A stretch of DNA of 64,000 nt from Cryptococcus deneoformans JEC21 (taxonomy: Eukaryota; Basidiomycota; Tremellomycetes; Tremellales; Cryptococcaceae): the NCBI RefSeq assembly GCF_000091045.1, contig NC_006687.1:174001-238000 (forward strand). Direction: 5' to 3'. Below are positions 46,541-58,603 of the stretch, in pieces. The notes beneath the pieces are model-generated. The model ran no database searches. It worked only from the letters and a program-made list of their open reading frames with translations, and was not told the DNA's origin. Both the position numbers and the translations under genes were made by a program. Every line of letters begins with the position of its first letter. Within the stretch, counting starts at the first letter, position 1.

Positions 46541-49500
46541 ATGTCGCCAACATCTTTTCAGAATTCGGCCGGCCCTGGCCCTCTTCTCAACCAGCACAGT
46601 CGTAGTCCACCTAGTGCCAGTAATGTCAGCAGCCGTGACCGTCAAGGCACAGCGGAATCAGATATAGAAGCCAGAGAAGAGAACGGTGCCTCTAAAGCTC
46701 CACTTCGTAAGAAGCAAAGGAAGCAAAGGCCTGTGTTCAGTTGCGCTGGTATGTACATATCTTCATGGTCTGTCTTGATTGCCAGATCATCGTTTGATTT
46801 TGCTGACATTCTTTTAGAATGCAGGAGGCTCAAACTCAAGTGTGATCGTCAGGGTGAGTGATTTGATACTCTCTATGCACCATACCAAACTCATTTATCC
46901 AGTGCCATGCGATAACTGCGTCAAGAGACGTTGTCATTCTATTTGCCCCGATGGGGTTCGCGTTACCAGACAGTAGTACGTCATTTACACAGTTACTGGT
47001 GAGCTATTTACTGTCGCTGACGCAAATGAACCCAGTCTCGCAAATCCTGATTCCGCTTTGCTTACGCGTCTTGAGCAACTGGAGGGCATCGTATCTAGAC
47101 ATAGATTGGATCCCGTCATTACAGAAGCCGCATCGGCGAAAGAAACTAACAAAACTCAAACGCCCTCAGGAATGCAGTTACGCTCCCAACAGGCGACAGG
47201 GAATATAAATGGTAGTTCCCGAAGTCGCGGACAGAATTCTCCTCATATGGCTTCGCCTTCTTCTGTGGCCGCTCAGCCTCCAACTAATCGACCAGAAGAG
47301 GCATCTTCCAGCCTGCAGCAGTCAGATGATGATGACCATTTGCGAGGATCTTCTTCATCAGGCCCTTTTCGGTATGATATGCTAGAATCCCCGCGTTACG
47401 AGCATCAACCTCAGCCTCAACATCTACAACAACATCCACCCCAAACTCACGCGTCAGATCTGCAGTTCAACACTGTTCGCCCCGGTAATCCAGATATCTC
47501 TCACAGGGTAGAAGCAGTTCATGAGATTAACAAGATAGTTCCATGCGATGGATCAATACGATTTGATTTTCCCACGCATTCTACTTCATCGACATCACCC
47601 CCCGCAGCCGGCCGTCACAGCGACAGTAACGCTGAACCGCATAGTCATCATCCCCACCATTTTGGTCCTCCTGTCCTAGCTGAGAATGTCGATGTTGAGG
47701 AAGAGCAGAGCTATGGTACTTTGGTGATGGGACAAGGAGGAACGAGCAAGTACTTGGGGCCGACTGCAGCGAGTGAATGGTTGAGGGATGTAAGTCTTCA
47801 TGACTCCTACTTGAATACGTACGCTGCTTATTTGGACAGCAAGAGACACGAGACCACGCTGAGTCGCGAGATCAGTCTCGATTACCATCTCCTGAGATCC
47901 CAGAGGCATCGGTGCCCCCACACAATCTACGCCCCACAGCTGTTCCTCATTCATTTCCTTTTCACACTTCAAAGACCAAAGTTGTCTCATGGTCGAGATA
48001 TGATCTTCTCTCCAGGCTACCTGATAGATACTACGCCGACATGCTTGTTGACAGTTACTACCGTTCCTTCAGCTGGCAGTGAGTAAACCTACTGTCTTGG
48101 CATGAATCTCCTTCGATGCTCATACAAATGATGAAGTTACGACATCTGCCCTCGTTCTGAATTCCAGCCTGTCTACGAAGAGATGTATCTCTTTCGGATA
48201 ACAAGCATCACATCTCCTCCTGAACCTCTCCAGCGACTTGGCCGAGGCAGGATGAACTATCAGGACCTAGGTCTTGTTTTTATGGTCCTTGCTTTCGGCA
48301 CATTGCATTGTCTTGAACTGGCGCCCAATGATCCTACTGCATACGAGCTGGCTTCTGTAGCTCAGGTCGCTTTGTCAAAAGGCGATCTTCTGTCGCGACC
48401 TTCAATTTCAGGGCTTCAAGCCTTGGTACGTTCTCATGTTTTATCTTACGATTGAAGACCAATCAGGCTGACTGTAGTTTCTTTTAAAAAAGCATATATT
48501 GGCCCAATTCAGTAACGAATCTGAAGAAGGGCGAAATGGAGATGCATCCTGGCCATTATGGGGTCTATCGATGAGGTTGATACAGGCGGTGAGTTTGATG
48601 GCCCTGAAATATATCTGATATTCCGCATGCTCCGAATGCTGATCGCCGCTGTATCTAGATGGGTCTTCATAGGGATGGTGCCAGATGGGATCTTGATCCA
48701 GAACTTGTAGAACAGCGACGGTCAGTCATTTCCTGATTCGACTGCCTGCCATGTGCTGTCATTGATGCGCAAACATTCAGCCGAGTATTTTGGGAATGCC
48801 ACAGTGCCGATATCTTCCAAGCAAACTGTAACAGTCGGCCGTTAGTTACACAGTTCATTGCCGTTATCGATTACTGACATTGTTTCGCACACTATTAGTA
48901 ACACTCTCTGGCCAGGCGTGTATGACACCGCGTACCCTTCACAACCCCCAATTCATATCGAGAAGGACTATTATACTCTGAAGTTTGAGCTCAGTCGCAT
49001 AGCTGCATCGTGAGTGGCAACTAATAACTTTTAGAGCACCAATCTAGTATGTTCGAGCCTGACTATCCCGGTGCAGAATCCTCGGCTCAGCAACTAATGT
49101 TCAAGCTCCTCCTTATTCTACCATTATGGAGCTCTCTCGTCAAGTGTGGGTATCACTTTGCCCTCCTGGTGGATTTGGGTCGCTGATACTAGGTTCCAAC
49201 GAACAGCACTGATTTCGAGCGTCAGGTACCTTTCAATCTGCGATGCCGACAAGCCCTCCAGGCTTTGCCTAGTATCTATCCTGATCCTCAGGCTGCAATT
49301 GACAACAGTCCTGAAATTAGCTCGAAAGAACTTCATAAGACTTTTCAGGTGAGCTTTTCGGGAACAAAGCTGTATGAAGATCACTCAGCCGGGAGCTCAC
49401 GTTGGCAACAGAAATTTTTCTTGTCCATCAGCATCTCCGAAACCCTATTATTCCTCCATCGTCCCTACTTCGTTCGTGCTCTCATCAGGACCTCTCCCGA

Positions 49501-50601
49501 CCCCTCACAGTCCGTTTACGCGCCTTCATATCTCACAGTTGTTGAGAGGTGTAATGTGAGAATTTGTTCATCTGCCGGATGGCCACACTTCCAAGAAAGC
49601 TTACATTTTTGCTTGTAGGCAATCGTTCAATGCGTTGTCACGATCCATAAAATCCATCGTAACGTTTCAACCCGGCACTGGCCACTATGGGCAAGTTCCT
49701 ATCGATATGAGTTAAAATTGATGGCTGATCCTTTTAGCGCAGTATCATGCTTTCAATTCTGCCGTCTCAATGGGTACTCTGATATTTAAGTCACCTCAAA
49801 ATCCTCTGTCGGATTTTGCCCTCGGTCTAATCAACACCGTGATTGAGGCGTTCACGTCGGCTGTCCAAACGGGCTCTTCTCCCCGCCTGTCCACCAACCT
49901 CCAATGGCTAATTAGGCTCAGGCGTAGATGCCAAGACGCTATTGACAAATCCAAATGTGAGAGTGCCGGCCAACAAACAACCAGCGATAATAGCACCTTT
50001 GCTCTCCGTGAGGGCGATACTGGCGACAATAGCGATCAAGATGACCCAGATAACTTTTCTCTTCTTGGTTGGAGGACGAGGTTAATCCAGCGTGCGGCTT
50101 TTGGTGGACAAGTGGCCAAGATTATTTCGCAGTCCACGCCATCGCAGTCAAATGACAGTTCTCCTCAGATTATGTCCTCGAATATCAACCTGCTTCCAGA
50201 CATCTTGGGTCCTACGATGGGTGGTTTAACAGGAGCAGGTGTCCTGAATCCAATACCGGGAGCCGAGAATATAGCGAATAAGCAGATGTCATCGAGTACG
50301 AGCACTGCGGGCGATCAAACTGAGATTAATGAAACTTTTACAAATCAGCTTGTGAGTCTATACCGATCAAATAGTCCTTCCGAGAATTAATCTCGCGAGG
50401 CTGGTATAATTGCTTGGGACGCAATGCTGACGTTTAAAACAGTTGCAACAATTCTGGGAGCCGATGCTGCTACAAGATGCTCCTAATGTAGGGGATAGTA
50501 CCTGGGACCCATTCCAGACGGTTAACTGTTGGGATTGGAACATGCATCTTTATAGGGAAGAAAGGTCTCATCAAGCGCCCAATCCAGATACGCATGCGTG
50601 A
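46541..50601 (+). CDS. Zn(II)2Cys6 fungal transcription factor
   Basis: Starts MSPTSFQNSAGPGPLLNQHS at 46541. A basic segment (RKKQRKQRP) leads into the binuclear cluster, rebuilt across two introns: CAECRRLKLKCDRQ|VPCDN followed by CVKRRCHSIC, spacing CX2CX6CX5CX2CX8C. A linker and short coiled coil follow (LLTRLEQLEGIVSRHRLDP), then a long low-complexity Ser/His/Gln region. The fungal-specific regulatory domain (PF04082 type) shows YYADMLVDSYYRSFSWQ, FMVLAFGTLHCLELAPND, LWGLSMRLIQAMGLHRDGAR and RVFWECHSADIFQANC. The gene ends DWNMHLYREERSHQAPNPDT with the stop at 50599-50601. About ten introns; some internal borders are approximate. It lies inside the putative catabolic cluster, so it is a candidate regulator of its neighbours. 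Confidence 0.87.
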
Positions 50602-50969
50602 AGAATGTTGTTGTGGTTATTGGCGAAATTTGTGTAATGTTATCATTTATATATTGGGTGCGACTGTGTTCGGTATAAGCAATGTATCTATATCTATGAT
50701 CGTGTTCTAAGATCGTGTTTGATAATCGTTAATTTGGGTGTCGTGGAACTAAATAAGTCATATCTTTGGCATCGGCGAAGTCAGGACCAGGAGCAAGCAT
50801 TATGGTATGCATGAATTGGGAAGATGCCGAACTCATTCATCCGAGACAAAAGCAACAATAAAAGATAAAATGAGATGAAATAAAATGTCCCCTAACAGAA
50901 AGTATACTACTGTTTTTTTCTACACTGAGATCTACTACAGCTATGACTACTAATGCACATCAACCTCAC
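50602..50969. other. convergent 3' intergenic
   Basis: AT-rich 3' regions of the regulator and the monooxygenase. Nothing else seen. Confidence 0.5.
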
Positions 50970-53045
50970 CTAAGCCTTGTATGGAGCAGGAGAGACGCCC
51001 TCAAGCAAAGCCTTGATCCTGAGAGCAACCAACTTGGAATGGTATCGAGTCAGAGGCAAGTAGCCGATCACCAACCACAGGTTGGGAACACCACACTCCT
51101 TCCAGGCAGACTTCATCTCGCCCTCCTCGTCGACACCCCAGATAGGGCCACATTGGTCAGCGATCTTGTCACCCAATGTCTGTCGGACAGAGTCGATGGT
51201 GTTGGAGAAACCGGTAGCGAAGACAACGAGGTCAAACTCCCTCTCCCTGCCCCCAGAAAGAATGACCTTGTCCTCTGTGAAAGACTCAACGTAGCCCTGC
51301 TCGACCTTGATCTTGCCCTTGATGATCTGCTCACAAGCACCCGCCTCGAAGTAGAAACCGCCGTTACGTGTGGAACCAAGAGTAGCTTGACCGGTACCCC
51401 TCTGACCCTTGTAGGTCTTGAGACCCTTGGCGCGAAGACCGTCGAGCATTTCTTTGTCGAGTTCCTCGAGAACGGCACGGTTGCGTCGAGCAAGCTCTTC
51501 ACCGGGACCCACGGGCATGGAGTTGAATAATCGGTCCTGTTCTTCAATGTTGGGAGCAACGCCATTCTTGGGCTCAAAGCTACCAATGTTACGAGGCACG
51601 GAGTGGGTGAGGGACATGATATAGGTGGGGGATCGCTGGAGAAGGGTAACGTCGATGTTTCGGCGGGCACAGTCATAGGCAGTGTCAAAACCGGAAGAAG
51701 AAGTACCAACAACGAGGACTTTCTTGCCCACCCATTCACGAGAGCTGTCGTGAGAAGTGGAATGACGAGCAGTGCCCTTCCACTTGTCCATACCGGGGAT
51801 GACGGGAGTCATGGGAACACCACAGAGAGAAGTGGCCATAACCTGAACGATCAATGAGCGGTAGTCCCAAAAAAATTTTCGAATAAACTCTCACTTACAA
51901 CGTGCTTGGGGTTCAAAACTCTGGTTTCACCATTCTTATTAACCTCGACGGTCCACTTGCCATCGGCGTCTTGCTCGGCCTTGACAACAGTAGACTTGGT
52001 CCAGACAGGCAGCTCCATAGCGGAGGCGTACCACTCCATGAAGATACCGAGCTTTTGAGCAGGGGTGTAAGTTGGCCAGTACTTGGGGAAGGGGAAGTAA
52101 GGGAAGTGGTCCGCCCAGTGAGGGAAGTGAAGAGAGAGGTATTCGTATCGCTTTCTCCAAATCTCACCGATCTGAGCGTTACGCTCAACGATGAGGTTAG
52201 GTACACCTAAAGCCTTGAGTCGAGCAGCGAGTGCAAGACCACTTGGGACACAAAGTCAGTACACCGAGTGACAAATCTTGTAAACAGAAAACTCACTTTT
52301 GGCCACCACCGACGATCAAGACATCGGGCACGATCTCCTCGTCGTCCATCTCCCTTTGCTTCTCCCAAGATACGGGACCGGTCATGTGGCCATCAGCAGG
52401 ATCGAGCTCAGGGAACTTAAGAAGAGATTCGGCGACAGAGTGAACAGTCCACAGACGCCATCCCTCCTGAGTGAATACAGCGTTGATGACGGCAGAAGCC
52501 TGGACAAGGGGAGTATCGAAAGACAAGACGAATTGGAGGAAGGAAAGGTCGGGGTAAGGCTTCTGGATGGCAGGTGCGGGTTTAAGGAGCTTGAAGTTGG
52601 TGCAGTGGGTGGATGGCAAAAGGTCGGCGGCAGCACGAGCAATGTTCTCGGTAAAGTTGAAGGTTCGGTAGTCCCAGGTGAAGGCAAGTTTGTCCCTCCA
52701 AACACCTGGTAGATGTCAATGTCGTGACACCAGGAGGAAAGAAGTGAATTACTCACCGTACTCGAGGAACAGGCCAGTGAAGCCCTTCGCATCACCCTCG
52801 CTCAAAACCTTGGAGAGTTTAGCGACAATCTCCTCGGCAGCATTCTGAGCATCGACATCGTCGGGAATAGAGACACCGAGAGCGTCGGTGGTGGGCAAAG
52901 CGTGGTTGTACTTGAAGTCATACATGAAGTTGTCGGCGACGGGAGGCTTGGGAGTCTCCTCGAGCTCGACATGGCCGTCAACGACCTTAGACTTGAGGTC
53001 GGCCAGGTCGACCTTGTGGTTGTCAATGATGGCGGTGGGGCTCAT
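50970..53045 (-). CDS. FAD/NADPH-dependent monooxygenase with N-terminal NTF2-like region
   Basis: Starts MSPTAIIDNHKVDLADLKSK at 53045 and ends LEGVSPAPYKA with the stop at 50970-50972; few introns. The first about 200 residues (ending WRLWTVHSVAESLLKFPELD) resemble an NTF2/SnoaL-type fold. The FAD site follows (PDVLIVGGGQ, joined by a splice to the GLALAARLKALG helix), then IWRKRYEYLSLHFPHWADHF and an NADPH site (VGKKVLVVGTSSSGFDTAYD). FATGFSNTIDSVRQTLGD is the conserved late FAD motif. It belongs to the YUCCA/flavin-monooxygenase-like group found in many fungi. Oxygenation of a small ketone, amine or aromatic acid is likely but the substrate is unknown. Strong C/G third-position bias suggests high expression. 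Confidence 0.88.
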
Positions 53046-53121
53046 TGTGCGAATATGAAAATGGAGGATGTGGAGAAGTGTGAATGGAAAGTGGAGAGGG
53101 GATAGGAGCAGACATGAGGGT

Positions 53122-53234
53122 CTTTATACATGGTGTGGGGTGAGTATGCTGCATGAAAAGCCGGTCAGTGACGGTCCGGCTTGACGAGCAGAAAAGCAGA
53201 GGGAGATGCTCAAAACATTGTCAGCCGTCCACGG
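53122..53234 (-). promoter_or_regulatory. monooxygenase promoter: TATA box and CCG/CGG pairs
   Basis: Minus-strand TGTATAAAG at 53122-53130 lies about 80 bp before the start. CCG-N8-CGG at 53161-53174 sits within the inverted pair AGCCGG/CCGGCT (53159-53181), and CCG-N4-CGG is at 53225-53234. Confidence 0.35.
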
Positions 53235-55043
53235 AGATAACCCCGTCCACCGGAATTAACACATTACCACTTCACAAAATCCCGACCTTTTCTCGGCTCT
53301 CTGTACGCCCCATTTGCCTCTCACCTCTCAACAACAAATGTCCATTCGCAAATACAAAATATTCTAATACAAATACTTCCAGCAGTCGCAATGCCGACAT
53401 TTGCAGTCGGCCGTGCGGACGTCGAAGAATACCAAATGACAGTATCGGGGTATAAGCGTATTATTATTCCTCTCTCTTCTCCTACTTCGACTTTCGTTGG
53501 TTTCCCCATCATCATCATCCATCCTTTTATGCATGGATAATTTTTGCATGTGCGAGACCCCAAGCATTGGTGGCTAACCAATAGTAAATGTGGACGATCA
53601 AGCAAGTAGTGTTTAGGGTTTCTGATGGCAAGTCAGCCATCATAAAATCAACGCCCTGCCTCCTCTTCTTCAGGCACACATCTGCAGTTCCTAATTAGAC
53701 TTTCCCGTTTCGATTTGAGCTATGGACTGAAAAAGGCTACTGCGTAAGAGTAACCATTTGCCACTCTGCTGACATGACTACCCTTGCCCAAAATCTCCTA
53801 CAGTAACTAACCTCAAGGAAATGTCGGACATACCAGCAAGGTTGAATAATAATGCCGCCCATCGTCATATACGAGTGGATCGGCCTTTCGGAGATAAGGA
53901 GCTGAGATGTGAGAGAGAGGCATGCTGGACGTGGTTAGGCGCGAATCTAGTGGGATTTAACGTTGAGTGGGTTGGATGCATAATAAGGATAGCTCGGCTT
54001 TTGGCGGTGTTGGCGTTAGTAGAAAGCAGACTAATGTGGTAAAAGAAGAGTTGTTAGAGTTGTTGTATATAAATGGTCTCATGAGTTTTTCCCCAATAAG
54101 ACTCCTCTCCATCTCAGAAGCTTATTAAAAACATATCGTCCAAGTACATCACATCATTCTCGACCACCACCGACCGTGCGAGCGATTAAATTATTTCGGG
54201 CCTCCACATTCCCACCTCCAATCCAGTTTGATAGAGTTGGTTCCACGAGGCCCCGGAGCCAGAATATCGGAGCGGAGCAACTACTGCTTTGAGGTTTGTT
54301 CTTCTTCAGAAGTTTGAACAAGGCGCTTTCTTGAATTCGGCCAAAAATACAGTTTTGGCGTCTATGGCTTTCCAAAGATTCATGTAACCATTGTAACTGT
54401 TATGCACTGCTACAAAATCAGTTAGGTCGTGAGTAGATGTTTCACAGATCAGAATATTTTGATAGAAAAAAAGAGGAGAATCGGCCGGCTGGGTTTCCTC
54501 CTGCCGAACTAGAAAAAAAAAAACAAAGTTGCGCAGAGTTACTGATGAGCCTGCAACCCGGCTAGCAAGTATTTTCGGCGCCTGCCGTCCTATAATCTTT
54601 ATTTTACCGTGCCCACCCACCGCTTTCATTATCCGATCCTCGACTTCTGCAGTCTGTTGAACAGTATAACTTTCAAACACAGTGTGGTCGGTAGTATTAC
54701 CTGCTAAACGAAGAGAGGGTAAGATGCTGTACCGACAGGCTTTATAAAAGCTCCGCCCTCCACGGTGATTTTCACAGCGCCATTCAAATCTTCTGCTACA
54801 ACGGCTGGTGGGACTCCACAGTGCCTGAAAGAAAGCCCCGCCTTCGCGGATAAGATAAGCGGCGGCTGCAAGTTGTTCATGTCAAACGTAGCCGAAAGAC
54901 GGATGGAATTTTGAAAGACACGGTCATCTTCACACCGTTTTGTACCGGTTGACCCCAATACATAAAGATGAGCACAAATCATCCAGAGCCCCCTCAAATT
55001 GTTCCCATCTATTCAGCCCACCTTTCTACCCATCTACATCACA
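53235..55043. other. divergent intergenic between monooxygenase and inositol dehydrogenase genes
   Basis: No coding content I can support. A tandem GATA site (GATAAGATAAG, 54849-54859) and CCG-N5-CGG (54892-54902) lie in the 200 bp before the dehydrogenase start. Confidence 0.4.
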
Positions 55044-56503
55044 ATGCCCGTCGCTACTACTCCCGACACAAAGCTCAAGCTCGCCGTCATCGGTTTAGGT
55101 CGAATTGGTGCCGTTCGAGCCCGTATCCTCAGTAATTACGCTCCCAAGATCCACGTGGTGGCCGCTTGCGACTCCAAACCCGGGTCTGACGTTTGGGCCG
55201 CTGAGAACTTGCCTTCCCATGTACAGTTCTTCTCCGACCCAGAGGAGTTGTTCCAAAAGAGTGGTGCTCAAGCTGTCTTGATCTCTACTGTCACTGCTAC
55301 TCATGCTCCCCTTGTTCTTCGTGCTCTGGAGTTAGGCTACGTGAGTCTGATAGTGAATGATTAGAAGGAAGAGCTGACAAAAGTCTTCAGCACGTCATGT
55401 GTGAGAAGCCTATCGCTGTTGACATTGCCACTACGAAGCAGGTCGTCGAAGCTGCCAGAGCCAAGCCTGAGCTCAAATTTTTGGTTCCCTTCTGCCGTCG
55501 ATGTAAGTTGGCCTGTTGAATGTTTTAATTCTTTTTGTTTGGTGACTAATAGCATTCGCAGATGATGAGTCTAACCGAGCTCTCAAGATGTTAGTCGACG
55601 CAGGAGAGTTGGGAGACATCCACGCCGTCGAATCTTGGTGTCTTGACGCCCAGGACCCCACAGGTTAGTAACAGAGTATTGTACCTCACCATATACTCAC
55701 ATCCATTCAAAGGTTTCTTTGTCCAGTTCTCAGCCATGTCTGGCGGTATTTTTGTCGACATGGGCGTTCACGACGTAAGCTTCTCTAGGCCATCCGTTTA
55801 CCTTAATTGCTGATCGTCTTCGAAGATTGACATTGCCCGCTACTTCCTCAACGTTAAAAAGGGTCTGATTAACCCTAAGAAGCAAGTCAACAGGGTCATC
55901 GCATTTGGTCAGACCGCTGTCTATCATGATCTGCAGAAATTTGGGGATGCCGATAATGGTTACGGTATCGTCGAGTTTGCCAATGGGAAGATCCTTACTT
56001 CCCATATTGGACGAACTCTTACCAATGGGCACGAGAGTTCCACCAGAGTCTTTGGTACCAAGGGTACAGCTGTAGTCAACGCTGTGAGAGGCATTTATTC
56101 TGCGATAAAGAGCAAAATTGACGTTAATTATCTAGGAATCTCCTGCAAACCGTGTTCAGCTACGAGACGCCCATGGAGTGAGAAGTGAGACAACGTATGT
56201 ATCCATAAAATACCCTCTCCAGACATGGGCTCATCATTTCTTCTAGTGGCGACGCCTTTGTTCTTTACCAACAATCCTTCGTCAATGATCTTGATGAGTT
56301 TGCCACCTGTGTATTGGAGGACAAACGTGAGTGTCCCCATAAAAAGAGTTTCCGGATATCCAATTCATATAATTACTCCAGCTTTATCCCTCCAACCTGA
56401 AGACGCTCTTGAGGCCAGCAAGATCGCCACTGCTCTGCAATACTCTTTCCGAAACAGGGTGGCTGTTGAGTTTGACGACGAAGGAGAGCCTATCATGCCT
56501 TAA
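55044..56503 (+). CDS. inositol 2-dehydrogenase-like oxidoreductase (Gfo/Idh/MocA family)
   Basis: Starts MPVATTPDTKLKLAVIGLGR at 55044. The NAD-binding Rossmann motif GLGRIGAVRARIL lies at about residues 17-29. Then come ISTVTATHAPLVLRALELG, the family hallmark HVMCEKPIAVDIATTKQVVE, FVDMGVHD|IDIARYFLNV (the conserved metal-free H-D active-site pair) and GYGIVEFANGKILTSHIGRT. The gene ends FDDEGEPIMP with the stop at 56501-56503, after about seven introns. The family oxidises myo-inositol or related sugars to keto forms. Cryptococcus grows on inositol and carries several such genes, so an inositol role is reasonable but not proven. Confidence 0.87.
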
Positions 56504-58195
56504 AAAAATGTAAAATTCTGAAATACATAGAACTATGTGTAATTGGGACTGTGTAACATTTACAACTGTGACTAGCGGATAGAAGCCTTGGAACGCATTC
56601 ATTTGGCATTTCTCATGCAAGACACTGAGGTTACACTCCAGATATCAGATGTGGCCCTCAGATTCGTCTTTTTCTACCTTCACGTATTGATATTAATCAT
56701 TTCGTTTTCGAGAGAGACTGGCCTCTGGCTGCCACATCAACACATCCTGCCCCCTGTATCTCGCTTCCCGTCCAAGTTTTATTTTTTCTTAGGCCCTTTC
56801 GGCTGGCTTTCTTTCTTTCTTTCTGGAGCAGAGATCTTTGTTGGTTATTGCTTGGCTGTGTTTGAGACTTTTTTGGGCTTTGAAAAGAGAAGAGCTAGAC
56901 TAAATATCGACTGTCGAACCAGTAGTAGAGCATTGCGAGCTGCATCTGTATGCTCTGGAACAGCTTCGTATTCAATCACACCTAACTCAACTCGTGCCTT
57001 TAGAAAGAAACTTAGTAGTAGGGAGTTATTTCTTGCTTCCATTTTGAAGATCGAAAGCAAGGCTTGGCGGAATGGAGGCTTGTAACGGTATGTTATTTCC
57101 GAAATTTGCAATGACTTTTGTGAGAACGGGAACAGCATAATAAGTCAAAAGATATGTCGTTATGATTAACAATCATGGGCGAAAGTACGAAGTACAGAGG
57201 AGCGTGAATGAGTTAACATGATGGAAAACTCATCGCACCATATCTCCCAGGGCGTCATTCATAACTGTGATGATTGCCTACATTGCCTATCATCTCAAAC
57301 ATTGCCTACCTGAAAATAAATGAAATCCCCCAAACTTCTGTGATACACCTTATGCTCACATTGACAATTCATCACTCACTTGTACCCAAAGATCGACTGC
57401 CAAAATTTATGTCCTTGCTCGCGATTGATGCCCTGCTGTCTGCTCATCTATCCACCTGCTGCCCATCAACCGAACATCCGTCTACATCCCTTATACACAT
57501 CATGCATGAGAAGCTGACCATCAAAAGTACAAGCGCAGAGCGCAGATAGACACTGCAAGACACGGTTAGTCTCGTTATTTAACACTCACTACGAAGGCAA
57601 GCGGAATGGTAAAACTAGTTTGTCGGGTCGCGAGTTGGTCGTGAGATGATGCTTGGCCTTGGCGGAAGTCACAGAGGGCGAAGATGTATAGAAAGGTTTG
57701 AGGTCTTTCTGGAGATGGATCCAGGCGTGATGGAGTACATTTGCTTACTTTTTCGTTGATGGTATTAACCGCTCCACAGTTCATGAGCAGCGGTTTATGC
57801 GTTTTCCTTTGATGCTGTGTTTTTGCACTTTGCAGCCACGGACAGCCACCAAAAGGCCTAGATTCGTCAATATGGAGTGATATTAGTACTCTCCAGAAAT
57901 GTCTCCGCGGTTGTTGTGTGTAGTACATACTACAATTAGCCTGGGCGTGGGAAAGAAGGCAGCGGCAGAGTTGCGTATCCGATAATGCCGACCATCCCCC
58001 GTTTAAGTTACGTCTACAGTACATATATCCAACCTTCACTTCCCATACATTTTCCTCATCCTTACTTCTATTTTCTATCCCCCTTCCCGGTCCCCGTATG
58101 TGGGAGCAAGTTCTCTACCCAGAGCTACCAGGTATCCTTGCATATGTGTGTATCACCAAGTCTCTTGGTCCTTTGTGCGCTCCGCTCACCTCACA
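56504..58195. other. 1.7-kb gap
   Basis: A minus-strand frame at 57575-58039 (154 codons, cysteine-rich) is the longest here, but it has no family match and no splice support. TTTCTTTCTTTC microsatellite near 56808-56825. Confidence 0.35.
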
Positions 58196-58580
58196 ATGGT
58201 TTTCCAGTTCCCTTTCGCCTGTCGTCTGGCCGCTTTCACACTTTTTACACCACTTGGCGTGTGTATCATCCTTGATATCGTCGCTTACGGTGAGTTCTTC
58301 CCTCGCCAAAGTTACCCTTTCTTCGCTTGGGAACGGGTGGCCGTCGGCCTTCGATCGGCCATTGATTGGTTACGAATACCCTCGGCGGAAATGCTGACCA
58401 ACGCCACGTCCTCCGTCTTTTCCCGCATATATAGCCATCGCTCGAACACTCCATTTGACAATTACCCCACGCCGTGTCCCACGTTCACCTCCAACCCTCA
58501 CATCTCAAATTCTCGTTGAAGCAGTACCTGTGACAGAGGCAGACTCTGATTCATCGTCCTCGGCCTCTTCATCATCCTGA
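58196..58580 (+). CDS. possible tiny membrane protein directly upstream of FMP52-like gene
   Basis: Not a recognised family. ATG at 58196 opens a hydrophobic frame (MVFQFPFACRLAAFTLFTPL, then GVCIILDIVAY). A GTGAGT donor at 58290 and a GCAG acceptor ending at 58524 join it to VPVTEADSDSSSSASSSS with a TGA at 58578-58580: 49 codons that close exactly in frame. Without splicing the frame runs to 58519 (107 codons). It ends only 23 bp before the next start codon on the same strand, so it may instead be leader sequence of that gene. Confidence 0.4.
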
Positions 58581-58603
58581 CATATACTGCAGCTCGCTAG
58601 AAG

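Noticed and set aside
50943..51530. 195-codon plus-strand frame opposite the flavin monooxygenase
   Set aside because: Antisense of a gene with strong third-position C/G bias, which removes stops on the other strand. No independent signals.
57575..58039. 154-codon minus-strand frame
   Set aside because: Cysteine- and histidine-scattered sequence with no recognisable domain, no splice pattern and no promoter context. Likely chance in a stop-poor stretch.
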